From Eublepharis macularius (lineage: Eukaryota; Chordata; Lepidosauria; Squamata; Eublepharidae), in contig NC_072799.1 in the NCBI RefSeq assembly GCF_028583425.1, forward strand, positions 91,188,217 through 91,252,216: 64,000 nt of DNA, in the 5' to 3' direction. This document shows, in pieces, positions 21,691 through 33,505 of the stretch. Each line of letters opens with the position of its first letter. Positions within the stretch are counted from its first letter, which is position 1. The position numbers and the translations under genes are program-made. The notes below the pieces were generated by a model. It ran no database searches and had not been told where the DNA came from. It worked only from the letters and a program-made list of their open reading frames with translations.

Positions 21691-21881
21691 AAGTTGATAA
21701 AATGGTTCCCTCAAAAAAGAAAGTTAGAAAAATATGCAAATTCTTATACAACTAGAGATGTGCGATTCGGGTTTGGTATTCTTTTTAAAATACCGAATTT
21801 TACCTGATTTGGTAAGATTTGGTATTACCAAGCTCAAAAGGGAATACTGAATCAGATTTGTTATTCCTGAACTCAAGTTTA

Positions 21882-22142
21882 ATAATATAATAATAATAAC
21901 ATTTGATTTATATACCACTCTTCAGAACAACTTAGCACCCACTCAGAGTGGTTTACAAAGTATGTTATTATTATCCCCACAACAACAAACACCCTGTGAG
22001 GTGGGTGGGGCTGAGAGAGCTCCTAGAAGCTGTGACTGACCCAAGGTCACCCAGGTGGCTTCAAGTGGAGGAGTGGGGAATCAAACCCGGCTCTCCAGAT
22101 TAGAGTCCTGCCATTCCTAACCACTACACCAAACCGGCTCTC
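21882..22142 (-). mobile_element. MIR-type SINE inside hAT
   Basis: Complement of GGTTTGGTGTAGTGGTTAGG, CACCTGGGTGACCTTGGGTC and GTGGTATATAAATC, ending with AATAATATAATAATAATAAC. Nearly full length. Confidence 0.8.
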
Positions 22143-23623
22143 AAACTGGTTTACCAAATTAATAGCAGCTGGGTTGTCTCTTCGGTGTCCTTTTGCTAAG
22201 GAACAGTAAAGGAACATCGTTTCTCACCTTTTTTACCAGATGAGAAGGGGGAGAAGGGAGGGAGAGTGAGGCGGGGGGAAGGGGGAAGGGAGTGGGGAGT
22301 GACTGGCTAATCCTTGCAGGGGCTCTCCTTTTCTGGCCGGTAGGATTCTCTGGAGGGAGAGAGACTTCTTAAAACTTCCCTGGAAGGAGTTAAATAGGCA
22401 GGCTTGTCTCAGTAGGCTCCATTTTGTGTGGTGTGTGCGCTCTGGCTGCCTGGAGAGATCTGAGACTCTGCCTGCTGCTGGATGTGGACTCTCTCTCTCA
22501 CTTGTCTGACCTGGGCCTGGCCTGCTGTGGACCCGAGGTGGACAACTGGCTCCTGCTGCCCAGTGCATTCCTACTGTTGCCTGCTGAGGCCTGCCGCAGT
22601 ACGTGGAGGACTCCTGCTGCTGTCTGATTTGAGAGCTATATAAACTCACGGGGTTTGTTCTCTCTTTAGGGGCAGGGAGTTGGCCTGGTGTCTGGGAGGG
22701 ATAGAGTTGGGGGGGGGGGGGGGAAGGGAAACGATTTTTTTTTTTACTTTGCATTTTAAACACTTTTTTTTTTACTGTGTGGGGGTGCTTTGGTTGGGCT
22801 TTTGTGTGTGTGTGGGGGGGGGTTGGTTTGAAGTGGGTTAAACCAAAATGGCTGCTTGTTCTTCTTTGTTTTATCCTCTGTTGTGGGTGATTTGTTATTT
22901 GGTGGTATAGTTCCAGTTAATTTTATTAAATTCTCCTGTTTGGGGGGGGGGCAGCTGTTTTCCCCTGTTGTTGGGGCTTGAGGTGCTGTTTCTTTACAGC
23001 GTTTTTTGCTTCATGTTTTTTTCTGGGTTCTGGTTTTTGTTGCCATAAGTTTGGTTTGGTGTTCAATTGTTGTTTGTTGTTATTCTTCTCCAGCGGGGAG
23101 GGGGGGTGTTTGCTGGGGTGCTTGGTTTAGTTTAGTTTAAATTACCTAGTGATGTTTGGTTATAATTTTTGGGTGTCCTGAGAGGGTTGTGAATTTTTAA
23201 AAAGTGTTTTTAAGATAAGCTAGTTGTAGGTCTTGTAAAGCAAAACTTAATTGGTAGCTTTTAGGAACCAAACAGTGCTCCCCCCCCCCCTTTAAAGGCC
23301 TTTTGTAGGAATTAAGAAGAGTTCAGGTTCTACTCAAATTCTATACATAAATAGGCTGTCCATTAGTGACATTTAACTAAGCTTTCCCTGTCCACCTCTG
23401 GCCCCTTGGATCCAGGCCAGGCACATTAAAAGTAGATTTTTTTGGTCATAGATTGAAGTTCTGTGTCTTCATCTCCAGGTTTAGACCCCCAAAGCAAGCT
23501 TTCAGAGTGGGTAGGTCGGTATGTTTTAAAAGAAACTCTCATTTTTGGCTAGTTGCTTTGTGTATGTTGGTAAATTAACTTTTTAATAAGGTAAGTTACT
23601 AAGTGTAGGTCACAGGGGGCAGA

Positions 23624-24442
23624 AAAATGAGTGATAGGAGACCAGAGACAGGCCCTGTGGTAAAGAGGAAGGATAAATCTAGAGGGGTGGAGGGGAGGGG
23701 CAGCTCATCCCCCACTTGAGCGGAAGAGGCCTTTCCCAGCACAGCTGGCATTTACCAGCCTGGCTTCTGGTGACAGCAAGAGGGTTCGCAAGGTCCTCTT
23801 TGCCGAGGCAGCTGTTGAAGTGCCACCCCCAACCCAGGTGTCTGAGGCAGGGGCTGGCACTGGGCAGGGGCCTGCTGCTGAGGCTCCCTTCCTCCAGCTG
23901 TTGAGACCCAGCAGTGGGAGGGGGGGCAGCATGAGGAGCCTTTTGAGATGAGCTTGGGGAACGTGTGTTTTCCGTCCCTCACTCTCACCCCAAAGACTCA
24001 GAGGATGTTGGAGGGCCTGGGGGAGAGGTCCACCATTGATGAGACTTCCCCAGTTTCCCCTGAGGCCAGCACCAGGCCTTTCAGAATGAGTCAGGAGGAG
24101 AGGATGGTGGAGGAAGAGGAAGAGATTGTGGACATAGTGACCCCCACATCTCTATCTCTTAACCCTCAACCACTTTCAGAGTCCTGTGAGTTGCTTTCCA
24201 CCAATCTGCTGAGCTACTGGGCCAAGAAAGAGGCAGTCTGGGCAGACCTCTCCCTTGAGGCTCAAAAGCTCCCCTCATGCCCTCCAGTGAGAGTGGAGAG
24301 CAAGCACATCTTTTCCCATGTGAGCAATGTTGACTGCTCACATTGTACTCACCTGTTCCCCTGGAGAGTTGAGCAGTTGGTCTCCCTGAAGGTCAACTTG
24401 CCTCTCTTCAATTTTCCAACTTTGGACTTCCAGAGTGAATGA
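23624..24442 (+). pseudogene. hAT transposase remnant, C-terminal dimerisation domain
   Basis: The frame at 23948-24442 (164 aa) ends in a recognisable hAT C-terminal domain at about residues 88-152: LLSYWAKKEAVW, ADLSLEAQKLPSCPPVRVES, KHIFSHVSN and WRVEQLVSLKVNL. The family pattern is YWxxK..WP.L...A...L..PP.SVES.RVFS and VE.L..LK.NL. An ATG at 23627 starts a short lysine/arginine-rich frame (MSDRRPETGPVVKRKDK) that could be the original N-terminus. The catalytic middle is missing, so this is an internally deleted, inactive copy. The central part of a related transposase survives at 17819-18645. Confidence 0.75.
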
Positions 24443-25171
24443 GGTGAGCCCACTTTGTGGCCTGCATCCTCTGAGAGTCTATGAGGTGGGGATAAATGAT
24501 CTTCCAAAGACTTAAAAGTTAGGTAGAAAACCAACAGGAGAAGGATAGTTGATTCAGTTGGCACAACAAATGCACATTGCAGTTTGGACCTCCTCCCTCC
24601 ACACATGGCAAAACCACTGGCCAGTGTTAGCTCAAATTTCTGCAGATAATTAGGAAAAGGGCCCCCATTTCTCTTGCTGCTGGGATGGGAAGAGTCAGAG
24701 AGATATTAGGGAAAGTAGGGAATGACACACCACGTGTCACAGAGGGAAACCTACGAAACACCAAATGAAGCTACAGAATGCTCTTATGTATAATGTATGT
24801 AATATATTGTTCTAATGTTAACGTTCCTCATTGCAGGGATGGGAGGTGGCTGATGATGAAAGTGTCACAGAGAGAGGATTACTTGGGTTTCCCAAATACC
24901 TCATTGTCAGTTTCAGCCTGAGGCCACATGGGTGGGATCCATCTTATGCAACTGTGCTTGCTTGCTGTTACTTTGTACAGCTGGGTACTGCTTGGTTCTG
25001 TTCTGCAGTGTCCCTCCATTGGCTAAAACTGGTGCCTGGCTGCTGTGAATGACACTGGTTCTGCTGGGCTAAGTTGCAAGAGAGTCCCTTGTTTGGTGAA
25101 ATGGGTGTGATTCTCTGGTGTGATGCTGGTCCCCTTGCTTCACTTTGGTTCTGGAGGGATTCCATTTCCAG

Positions 25172-25425
25172 AGCCAGTTTGGTGTAGTGGTTAAGAGCGT
25201 GGGACTCTAATCTGGAGAGCCGGGTTTGATTCCCCACTCCTCCACTTGAAGCCAAGGTGACCTTGGGCTAGTCACGGCTCTCTAGAGCTCTCTCAGCCCC
25301 ACCCACCTCACAGGGTACTTTGTTGTGGGGATAATAATGACATACTTTGTAAACTGCTCTGAGTGGGCATTAGGTTGTCCTGAAGGGCAGTATATAAATA
25401 GAATGTTGTTGTTGTTGTTATTAAT
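25172..25425 (+). mobile_element. MIR-type SINE inside hAT
   Basis: Head AGCCAGTTTGGTGTAGTGG with B box GGGTTTGATTCCCC, core CAAGGTGACCTTGGGCTAGT, then GGGATAATAATGACATAC, tail GGCAGTATATAAATAG and a (GTT)n end. Full length, in the same orientation as its host transposon. Confidence 0.8.
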
Positions 25426-26022
25426 ATTGCTTCAGTTTGCTTCTAGTTCCCATAGCACATATTACAAAGATAAGTTTCTCACCTAGATCTTCGTGAAATT
25501 TATTTCCATTCAAAACCCTGATTTACTCTCTGGGTTAGTCCTTTTTATATGTTATCTTATGCAGAAATCTAAGATCTTTTTCATGTGATAGCATAGATAA
25601 ACTATGATTGGTTTAAGATTGAATTAATTATTCATATTTTCAATCATGTGACATTCCACCTTGCCAAAACGCAACACTGTGTCCTGCTGCAAGATGAGAA
25701 ATATAAAGATGACAGGTAAAATTAAGCGAGCAGATTATCGTTGGTCCATTCTATGATTAGAGAACATTTATTTGATACTGTCCACTATTTTTAATTAACT
25801 GTCAAAGATGAAGGAGCACCTGTGTAGTTATACAATTATGCTATGAAAAAAAAACTACAGTTAAGTTCATACAGAGTTCATATACAGTTCACTAGAATAC
25901 ATGAGTGTCACTAAGTATGCTGTACTCTAATCCATATTTCCGTGACCAGGAATACTGAATATTTTTCCATTTCAGTATTACTGAACTGAATTTAATGATT
26001 TTTTTTCTTATGCACACCTCTA

Positions 26023-27744
26023 AATACAACAAAGCAGAATTGGGCAGTTCCTTCATGTGGCCTCTAAAATTAGGCACGTGTCAACAGGGACTTCATTTTA
26101 GCTCTTTTAATTTTTGCACATATTTGGGAAAATTGTTTTTTAATTACTTACTTTCTTTGGCAAATTTTCTGTTTTCATTCGTTTTTAAAATAGTTTTTAA
26201 TGCAGTTGTTATGTTATCCACCGTTTATATACTGTAGCATTATATGCCACTTTTGTACTATTAATATGTAACTAATACAAAAAAGGCAGTATTTCTATCA
26301 CATTTTATGAATATTGTTGGGGGAAGGAGCAAGAGTAGTTTTGTCCTGAGTCTCTAGAGAAGCCGCAAAGGAAACTTTGACTTCTTAATCAGAGTTGTTA
26401 CAAATTTCAGTAATGTCCCTATTTAAAAGCAATTATCAGCCAGCACAGGCTTATGTTAATGTGAGGAACTCTAGGCTCACATTGCAGGATGGGATCATAC
26501 AAAAGTCTGTAGAGTAATATTCCTACTTACCCCCTTACCCCATTGCAAAGACTTCCTGATGCTATCTCAAAACAGGAGGCGGAATTAGGAATCAACATGA
26601 CTCGTTTTCCTTATGATGCAGTTCTTTTTTTTTTTTTTTAGCCCAACAAAAAGAGATGATGTGAATAAAACAGGAGATTAATGGTCAGTACAATAATTTC
26701 ATCTTTGGTTTGGCTGGTGGTTTGAACATTTTAAAATATGTGGATAACTCTTCCAATAATACATTTATATAGGTTTTTAAAAATAAACTGTTTACTGTAT
26801 CATCTCGTTAGTATCTCCCTGATACATAGTGGTGTACAGAGCTTTAGCAACTTTGTTCTGCAGTTGTCTTTTTTTTTCTGTTTGCTATTCTGTTTTGTTG
26901 TATTTCTGCACAAAACTGAATCACACTGGTAGAAATGCGAGTGCATCCTACAAAATATGTTAAGTGAATTTTAATAACAAAGTTATAAGACTATGGAAGT
27001 TTAAATTAACAGTGAATTTACATAGATTTATAGGTGTAGAGAGATAACTGAAGGCTTTATGTTGTGAAGGAGCATCAAATCATTACAGGAGTGAGACACA
27101 CTGCTTTACTGTAGAGAGAAGTGTTCGGGTTCCTTACCGGTGTCCCAAGATTCCCACATCATCTCAATCAATTCAAAAAGAGAAAGATGATATGATGCCA
27201 CACTAGATAGAGGCAGACTCCACTGGGCAAAGGGGTACTCTTAATGTAACCCCCTGCTGCTGCCTCAGCTGCAAGGAACCAGGTTGAGGGGCAGCTGAGT
27301 GGGATGTAGAATAACTTTTCAGCCCTAAGCCAAGGCTCTACCATGAATTTTCACCCAGATGGGCAAGTAGGAATTTGACAGAAAGAAGGAATCAAAGGAT
27401 GTGGATGACCATGGAATGGTGGAGCTACATACGAACAGGGGTGCCGTTGTGCTGGTAAAAATTTTGTTAATGAACTATCCAACAGTAACCACAATACAAG
27501 TTCTTTAAAATACATAGTTAAGTTGCAAATATATCCAGGAGTAGATCTTCAGTCCTTGCAGAGAGCTTTGCCTTGCTATTCCCTTGAAGTCTGAAATGTA
27601 TTGAGTTGCGCAGTAGTATTTCACTAAATGCTGGGTGAAGTGTAACACAAAGCTTAGAAAAGGTCCATAAAATCACTGGGTGATCTTTTAAGTCACTCTC
27701 TCTAGCCTAACATACCTTACATGGTATATTATTATGAAGATATA
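26023..27744. other. Intronic DNA, no recognised feature
   Basis: AT-rich, with T runs near 26626 and 26872. No exon-like or repeat structure recognised. Confidence 0.45.
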
Positions 27745-27915
27745 TTTATTTACTTTATTTATATGCTACGTTCTCCCCAATGGAAACACAAAGTGGAATG
27801 CAGCATTCTCCTTTCCATTTTATCCACACAAGAATCCTGTGAGGTAGGTTATTAGGCTGAGAAGGTGTGACTGGCCCAAGGTCACCCAGCAAGCTTCCAT
27901 GGCAGAGTGGGGACT
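27745..27915 (-). mobile_element. MIR/CORE-type SINE, truncated
   Basis: Complement of GGAAGCTTGCTGGGTGACCT and GGGCCAGTCACACCTTCTCA, with the tail AATAAAGTAAATAAATAT. The tRNA head is absent. Confidence 0.65.
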
Positions 27916-27959
27916 TAAACAAGATGATAGCCCACACTGCCCTCAGTTCCTTGCAGGGG

Positions 27960-28790
27960 AAAGATGCTTTTCAACAACTACGTAAAGCCTCTGGGAGAGG
28001 TCATTTGGAGATTTGGGATGAATTGCCACCAATATGCAGATGACTCTCAAATCTATCTCATGCTTCCAGCAGACCTCAGGAAGGCTGTGGAAACTGTGAA
28101 GAGTTGCCTGAAGGTAGTTTTGGATTAGTTGAGGGTTAACAAGCTGAAACACAATCCTAACACAATGGAGGTACTACTTGTGGCAAGGGGAATGGGGCTG
28201 CCTCCTGTTCTGAATGGGGTTGCATTCCCCCCAAACGAGCAGGTTCATAGCTTGGGGGTGCTGCTGAATCCAGGCTTCCTGCTGGCTTAACAGGTGGCAG
28301 CAGTGGCTAGAAGTGCCTTCTACCAGCTCCAGCCCCTGGGCAGGAAATATCTTGCCACTGTGGTGCATGCCTCGGTAACATCTAGGTTAGATTACTGCAA
28401 TGCACTCTATGCGGGTTTGCCCTTCAGAAGCTACAGTTGATACAGATTCAGAATGTTGAGACCAAAATTTTGACTTGAGTGGGTCATAGGGAACGTATCA
28501 CTCCAGTCTTGTTCCATCTACAGTGGTTCCCACTTTGCCTCTAGGTTCAATTAAAGGTGCTTTAAAGCCGTATACAGCTTGGAGCCAGCAAACCCATATG
28601 GGACCGCTTTCTCCCATATGAACCTAGTCACCCACTCCAGTCATTTTGGGAGGTCTTGCTTCATATGCCTCTACCGTCTGATGCTTAGATGGGTGGCAGT
28701 CTGAGGAAGGGCCTTCTTGGTCATCATGCCTAAACTTTGGAACTCCCTCCCCAGGGAGATTAGTAAACTCTTGTTGTAATGGCCTTCCTC
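27960..28790 (+). pseudogene. CR1/L2-group LINE ORF2 remnant
   Basis: Three-frame reading on the plus strand gives YADDSQIYLMLPADLRKAV-like (at 28033), NKLKHNPNTMEVLLVARG, VHSLGVLLNPGF, VAAVARSAFYQL and TSRLDYCNALYAGLP, with several stops and frameshifts. These are the same blocks as in the LINEs at 20383 and 36998 but far more diverged. It is an old copy in the opposite orientation. Confidence 0.7.
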
Positions 28791-28967
28791 CCTGGTTGTG
28801 TTGTGTTTCTATGTCTATATGTTATTATTTTCTTGGTAAATATTTTACATACACATTTTAAACGTGGATTTAATGATTTAAATGTTTTAATGCCTTTGTG
28901 TTGCTGTCTTGAAGGGACCCTATTTGAGTGGAAATGAGGCATAGAAATGCGTTATATAAAATAAGAT

Positions 28968-28970
<3 letters not shown>

Positions 28971-29007
<37 letters not shown>

Positions 29008-30440
29008 GTGCTATCAAGTCACCTCTGACCTATGGCTATCCTATGAATGAGAGACCTCCAAAATGTCCCATCATTAACAGACTTAATCAGATCCTGCAAA
29101 CTGGAGGACATGGCGTCTTTTATTGAGTCCAGCCATCTCGTTTTAGGTCTTCCTCTTTTCCTGCTGCCTTCCACTTTTCCTAGCATCATTGGCTTTTCCA
29201 GAGAATCTTGTCTTCTCATGATGTGACCAAAGTATGATAGCCTTAGTCTTGTCATTTTAGCTTCTTGGGAAATTTTAGGCTTGATTTGATCTAGTACCCA
29301 TTTATTTGTGCTTTTGGCCATCCATGGTGTCCACAAAACTCTCCTCCAGCACCACATTTCAAATGAATCAATTTTCTTCCTGTCAGTTTTCTTCACTGTC
29401 CCGCTTTCACATCCATACATGGCAATGGGGAATACCATAGTTTGGATTAACTTGATCTTTGTCCCCAGAGAGACATCTTTATCTTTAAGGATCTTTTCTA
29501 GCTCCCTCACTGCTGCTTTTCTGAGTCCCAGTCTTCTTCTGAATTCTTAATTGCAGTCTCTCATTTGGTTGATGATTGAGCCAAGGAATAGAAAATCGTG
29601 AACATTTTCAGTGTCCTCATTGTCAACTTTAAAATTGAGTAATTCCTCAGTGGTCATTACTTTTGTCTTCTTGCGGTTCAGTTGTAATCCTGCTTTGGTG
29701 CTTTCTCCTTTGACCTTCCTCAGTGGTAATTTCAAGTCTTCACTATTTTCAGCCAGTAATGTGGTGTCATCTGTGTATCTCAAATCGTTCATGTTCCTTC
29801 CACCAATTTTCACTCCACTTTCTTCTAGTTCTAATTCAGCTTTCTTTATGATATGCTTTGCATAGAGGTTGTACTGATAGGGAGATAACATGCATCCTTG
29901 GCTGATTCCAGACAACTAACCTGAAGGCGCTGCATGCCGCCATGTTCCAGATCGCGACGGGGAAAACGCGAAATATTGCGTTTTCTCACGCGAGTTTGGC
30001 GCGACGTCACGCCAAACTCGCGCGAGAAAACGCGATATTTCGCGTTTTCCCCGTCGCGATCTGGAACATGGCGGCATGCAGCGCCTTCAGGTTAGTCATC
30101 TGGAATCGGCCTTGTCTGACGCCTTTGCCAATTGGAAACCATTTTCTTTCCCCATATTCTGTCCTGACACTAACCTCTTGTCCAGAATACAGGTTGTGCA
30201 TCAAAACAATCAGATGTTGTGGCACCTCCGTTTCTTTTAAGACTTTCCTTAGCTTTTCATAATCTACACAGTCAAAAGCTTTGCTGTAATCTATAAAACA
30301 GGCTGATTTTTTTCTGAAATTCCCTGGTTTACTTCATTAGTTATCGTAAATTTGCAATGCAATCTCTAGTGCCTCTTTCTTTTCTGAATCCAGCTTGAAC
30401 ATCTGGCAAAATCACTTATTGTGTACTGACTCTTAAGATC
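28971..30440 (-). mobile_element. BovB/RTE LINE fragment
   Basis: (GT)17 at 28971-29004 and GTGCTATCAAGTCACCTCTG mark the 3' end. The minus strand then encodes LGTKIKLIQTMVFPIAMYGC, FEMWCWRRVLWTPW, LSYFGHIMRRQDSLEKPMML, RKRGRPKTRWLDSIKDAMS, then upstream YTDDTTLLAE (the RT catalytic box), and FIDYSKAFDCVDYEKL near 30290. Some frames are still long (163 and 122 aa). A foldback element at 29900-30111 splits the RT between KGVRQ and GCMLSPY. Confidence 0.88.
29900..30111. mobile_element. CpG-rich foldback MITE
   Basis: Two arms of about 100 bp (GGCTGATTCCAGA.. and ..TCTGGAATCGGCC) are nearly complementary along their length. They contain ATGCCGCCATGTTCCAGATC, GGGGAAAACGCGAAATAT and CGCGAGTTTGGCG. 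Removing it restores the BovB reading frame KGVRQ-GCMLSP, which fixes its boundaries. Only TT is clearly duplicated at the target. A related foldback lies at 34493-34657. Confidence 0.8.
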
Positions 30441-30775
30441 AATTCATTGCTGCATACAGGCGGTTTCTATCTCAGTAACCTTAAATGCTCATTTGGAATG
30501 ATCCTCTAACTCTGTAAGGGTGTGTGAATTTATACGTACCTTGCAATATTCTAGGTGGAAATTATTGCTATAAAACATCAACAGAAAAATGTAGTCTTTT
30601 ATCCTTAATGAAATAAACAGCTGTAGGACAGTTCAGCTAGATTCATTCGCTAAACATTAGTCTTTATGTTACTACTGGACTCTTGGTTTATTTTGTTGCT
30701 TCAAAAGATACTACTATTCAGAAATTATCATCTTGTTGGATAGTGTCTTCTTTCTCTGATGAAACTTTGTATCAA

Positions 30776-30961
30776 TAGGGTTGCGAATTCCAGATTTGGA
30801 GGTGGAGCCTGGAGAGGGCAGGTTTGAGGGATGGGAGGGGCATCAGCAGGTTATAATTCCATAGACTCCACCCTCCAAAGCAGCCATTTTCTCCAGGGAA
30901 ACTCAAGATGAGATGCAATTCTAGGAGATCTCCAGGCTCCACCTAGAAGCTGGCAACACTA
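30776..30961. repeat. MITE-like interspersed repeat
   Basis: The ends TAGGGTTGCGAATTCCAG and AGAAGCTGGCAACACTA are inverted and degenerate. The body has GGAGGTGGAGCCTGGAGAGG and AAGCAGCCATTTTCTCCAGG. I know this sequence type as a common squamate repeat. No target duplication was found. Confidence 0.5.
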
Positions 30962-32225
30962 TTTATTTTTATTTATTTTATTTATTTCAAATTTCTATTC
31001 CGCCCTCCCCGTGAGCGGGCTCAGGACAGATAACAACATTGTCTGGGGTCAGCAGCCCAGCCCCCGGACTTGCTGACAGGCAGCAGCGGGGGGCAGCCAG
31101 GAGACAGTAGTTCAACCGCTCTGACTGGCAAACAGAGCCAGAACCTGCCTACTCCAGGGGGAAGGGGCGAAAGGCCAAAGCCTCAGAAGGCTGGAGGGAG
31201 CAGGGAGAAGAGAGGGGGCTAAATAGGCTAGAGGGGGGCTAAATAGGCTAGAGGAAAAGGGCCAAGGCAGGGGGAATAGGGACCCAGTAACAGCCCAAAC
31301 AGAGCCCTTACCAGCCAAGGAGGAGAAGCAGCCACTACAGCCCAGAGCCACACCCTGGCTAGAGGACAGCAGCCTGGCTCAGGAGTGGCTAGGAGCCAAG
31401 CCCCTCCAGGTGGAGCTGCCACAGGCATTCTGGGGGAGGAGGTGGGTAGCCCCGCCCAGCAGCAATGATCAGGCAGCCCAGAAGCTGGCCAGGGCAGCTC
31501 CTCACGAGCAAGGCCAAGGAGACCTCAGCTGGGGATGGCTTGCATTCAACCCCACCCTGCCAGCAAGGCAAGGAAGCCAGGAAGGGATTAGTGGTAGGAG
31601 GGAAACACCTGAGGGAAGGCACAGCTGGGCCAAGTCAGGAGAGGGAACGAGCCTAGAAGAAGGGTGGGGCGGGGAAAGGAAACCCTATATAAGGTGGCTA
31701 GGAAGAGCTCTGAGGTGGTGGGTGTGAGTAAGGAGTGATGGTGTGGAGTGAGAGCAGTGCAGTGCAAGAGTGGAGGCTTGGAGGAGAGCTCTGGGAGGAG
31801 GAGATGATGGAGGACGCAGAGGGTAAGCAGGCCAGGTTGAGCAGGCCAGCGAGTGGACTGAGAGGGAGTCTGGGTGATGTATACTGCCTCTCCTTCCACA
31901 GAGCAGGGTCCTGCAGTATCCCTGGTGCCCCTCTGACGTCAGGGCCGGCTCAGCTGGGGCTCCGCCCAGCGGCGGCAGCGACAAGCCCTGGCAAACATAT
32001 TAAAATACAAAATACAATAAAAACAACATATTAAAATCCATGCACATTTAAAACAGGATGGTGGCCAGCCTTCACAGGGAGGGTTAAGATTTTATACACC
32101 CCTTTTTGTTTTTTCAGGCTGGCGGAGGCCCAGACCTCAGCCATATGCCTGGCGGAACATCTCTGTCTTGCAGGCCCGGCAAAAGGATAGTAGGTCCTGC
32201 CAGGCCGTGATTTCAGCAGACAGAC
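30962..32225 (-). mobile_element. LINE 3'-end fragment split by an LTR
   Basis: 30962-31039 reads TTCTATTCCGCCCTCCCCG and GCTCAGGACAGATAACAACA. 31994-32225 continues with AACATATTAAAATAC, GGCGGAACATCTCTGTCTTG and CAGGCCCGGCAAAAGG, which matches the LINE 3' UTR at 20640-20690 and 37220-37270. The LTR at 31040-31993 separates the two parts. Confidence 0.65.
31040..31993. mobile_element. Solo LTR, 954 bp
   Basis: Begins TGTCTGGGG and ends CCCTGGCA. The 5-bp duplication AACAT lies at 31035-31039 and 31994-31998. An internal CTATATAAGG at 31685 looks like a TATA box in + orientation. There are no coding domains. A related sequence begins TGTCTGGGGTC at 32552. The retroelement class cannot be decided from an LTR alone. 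Confidence 0.75.
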
Positions 32226-32551
32226 TACCTATAAATTAAGTCAGAGTTATAACTATGGAGGGAAATCAGAGTACGAAAAGGCATGTGTGTGAGAGAAACA
32301 GATTTAATACAAAACTCACTGTTTACATTTTGAATATTCTAGATACTTTTTCTGATCTTTGAGTACCATATAATAGAAAATGTCTTCCACCATACTTTTG
32401 GACAGTCTCTTACTGTGATTTTCTTATGTGGTTCCTTAATTGTGTGAGTTAATACACATAATCCACCGAGGTAGAGAATAGGAATTTGTACAATTGTATG
32501 TGTGGAGGATTGTTCATTTTATATTTTTAAAATTATTTTTTTCTTTGTTTC

Positions 32552-33505
32552 TGTCTGGGGTCTGAGGCTCAGCCCCCGGACTTACCAGGAGGAGGGGTCA
32601 GGAGACAGCTGGGAGCCAGTTACTCAGCTGCCTATGCCAGGACCCCGGAGACCCCCCGGGCAGAGGGACAGAGCAAGGCTGCCACCGCCAATGTGGCGGA
32701 AGTCAGAGGGGCGGTGAAAGAGGGCAACGCCATGGCCAGAACTGTTTCTGACAGGGGTGCCCGGCAGCTGGATTGCGCCGCTGGAGCGGGCCCCGGCCCT
32801 GGGGCTCTGCCTATCTCGATAGCCAGGGGAGGGAAAGAGATGCCCAAGCCACAGTGAGTCAGATGAGGCAGGTGGAAACCAGCCAGCCCCACCCTCCAAT
32901 GGGATACTAAGAGCCCAGGTAGGGCGAGAGAGGGCAGCCAACCCCAGGAGGGGGCCAGGGAGTCGAGGCAGTTGGCCGTCAAGCCTGAGGAAATGGGCTT
33001 CCTTGGGAATAAGGCAAGGCCAGGAGGATAGGGCAGGCGCCCCTCCCAGAGGCCCTCATAAAAAGGTGGGAGAAGAGGAAGATGGGGTTGGAGAGGTAAG
33101 GAGCAGATAGAGAAAGAGAATGAGTAGTTGAAAGCGTGAGAAGAAGAGAGAGAGGAGGAGGAGGAGGAGGTTGCTTCATATGGAAGGGAGTGGGAAAGGA
33201 GGCAAGAGGCCAGTGAGGCAGAGAAATGGACAAGAGGGTGCAAGGGTGATGTATACCCCCCTCCGACCATGGACCAGATGTTGGCAACGAGCCTAAAGGC
33301 AGCCTCCCAGAAGCATTCACTAGTCGTTAAGGCGCCTAGGGACAAGAGTCCAGCAAGGACGAGGAATGGACGATAGAGTGCAAGGGTGATGTATACCCCC
33401 CCTCTGTCCATGGATCAGACGCCGGTGATGAGCCTAAAGGCAGCCTCCCAGAAGCACTTGCCAGTCATTAGGGCGCCAAGGGAAGAGGTCCTCCCACAGC
33501 CAGGC
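32552..33505. mobile_element. LTR-like sequence related to 31040-31993
   Basis: Starts TGTCTGGGGTC, then CAGCCCCCGGACTT, like the solo LTR. CATAAAAAGG at 33057 may be its TATA box. Near the end, about 113 bp with GTGCAAGGGTGATGTATACC and GAGCCTAAAGGCAGCCTCCC is duplicated in tandem (period 140 bp, starting at about 33227 and 33367). No target duplication or clear 3' end was found. Confidence 0.45.

Larger units (their letters stand above)
21753..26022 (+). mobile_element. Decayed hAT transposon, about 4.3 kb
   Basis: The left terminus TAGAGATGTGCGATTCGG starts at 21753. The right terminus TTATGCACACCTCTA ends at 26022. The 8 bases outside are TATACAAC (21745-21752) and AATACAAC (26023-26030), a 7 of 8 match. 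It contains a hAT C-terminal coding remnant (23624-24442) and two later SINE insertions (21882-22142 and 25172-25425). Long G/T-rich noncoding sequence (22640-23300) precedes the coding part. The length suits a once-autonomous element. Confidence 0.75.

Noticed and set aside
22233..22763. 176-aa minus-strand ORF in G/T-rich DNA
   Set aside because: Pro/Ser/Gln-rich shadow of noncoding sequence inside the hAT. No domain or conservation signal.
30776..30961. hAT assignment for the TAGGGTTGC...GCAACACTA repeat
   Set aside because: The flanking 8-mers do not match, so only a generic repeat call is kept.
32632..33411. 259-aa minus-strand ORF
   Set aside because: Lies inside the LTR-like block and its tandem duplication, with Ser/Leu-rich composition and no recognisable domain.
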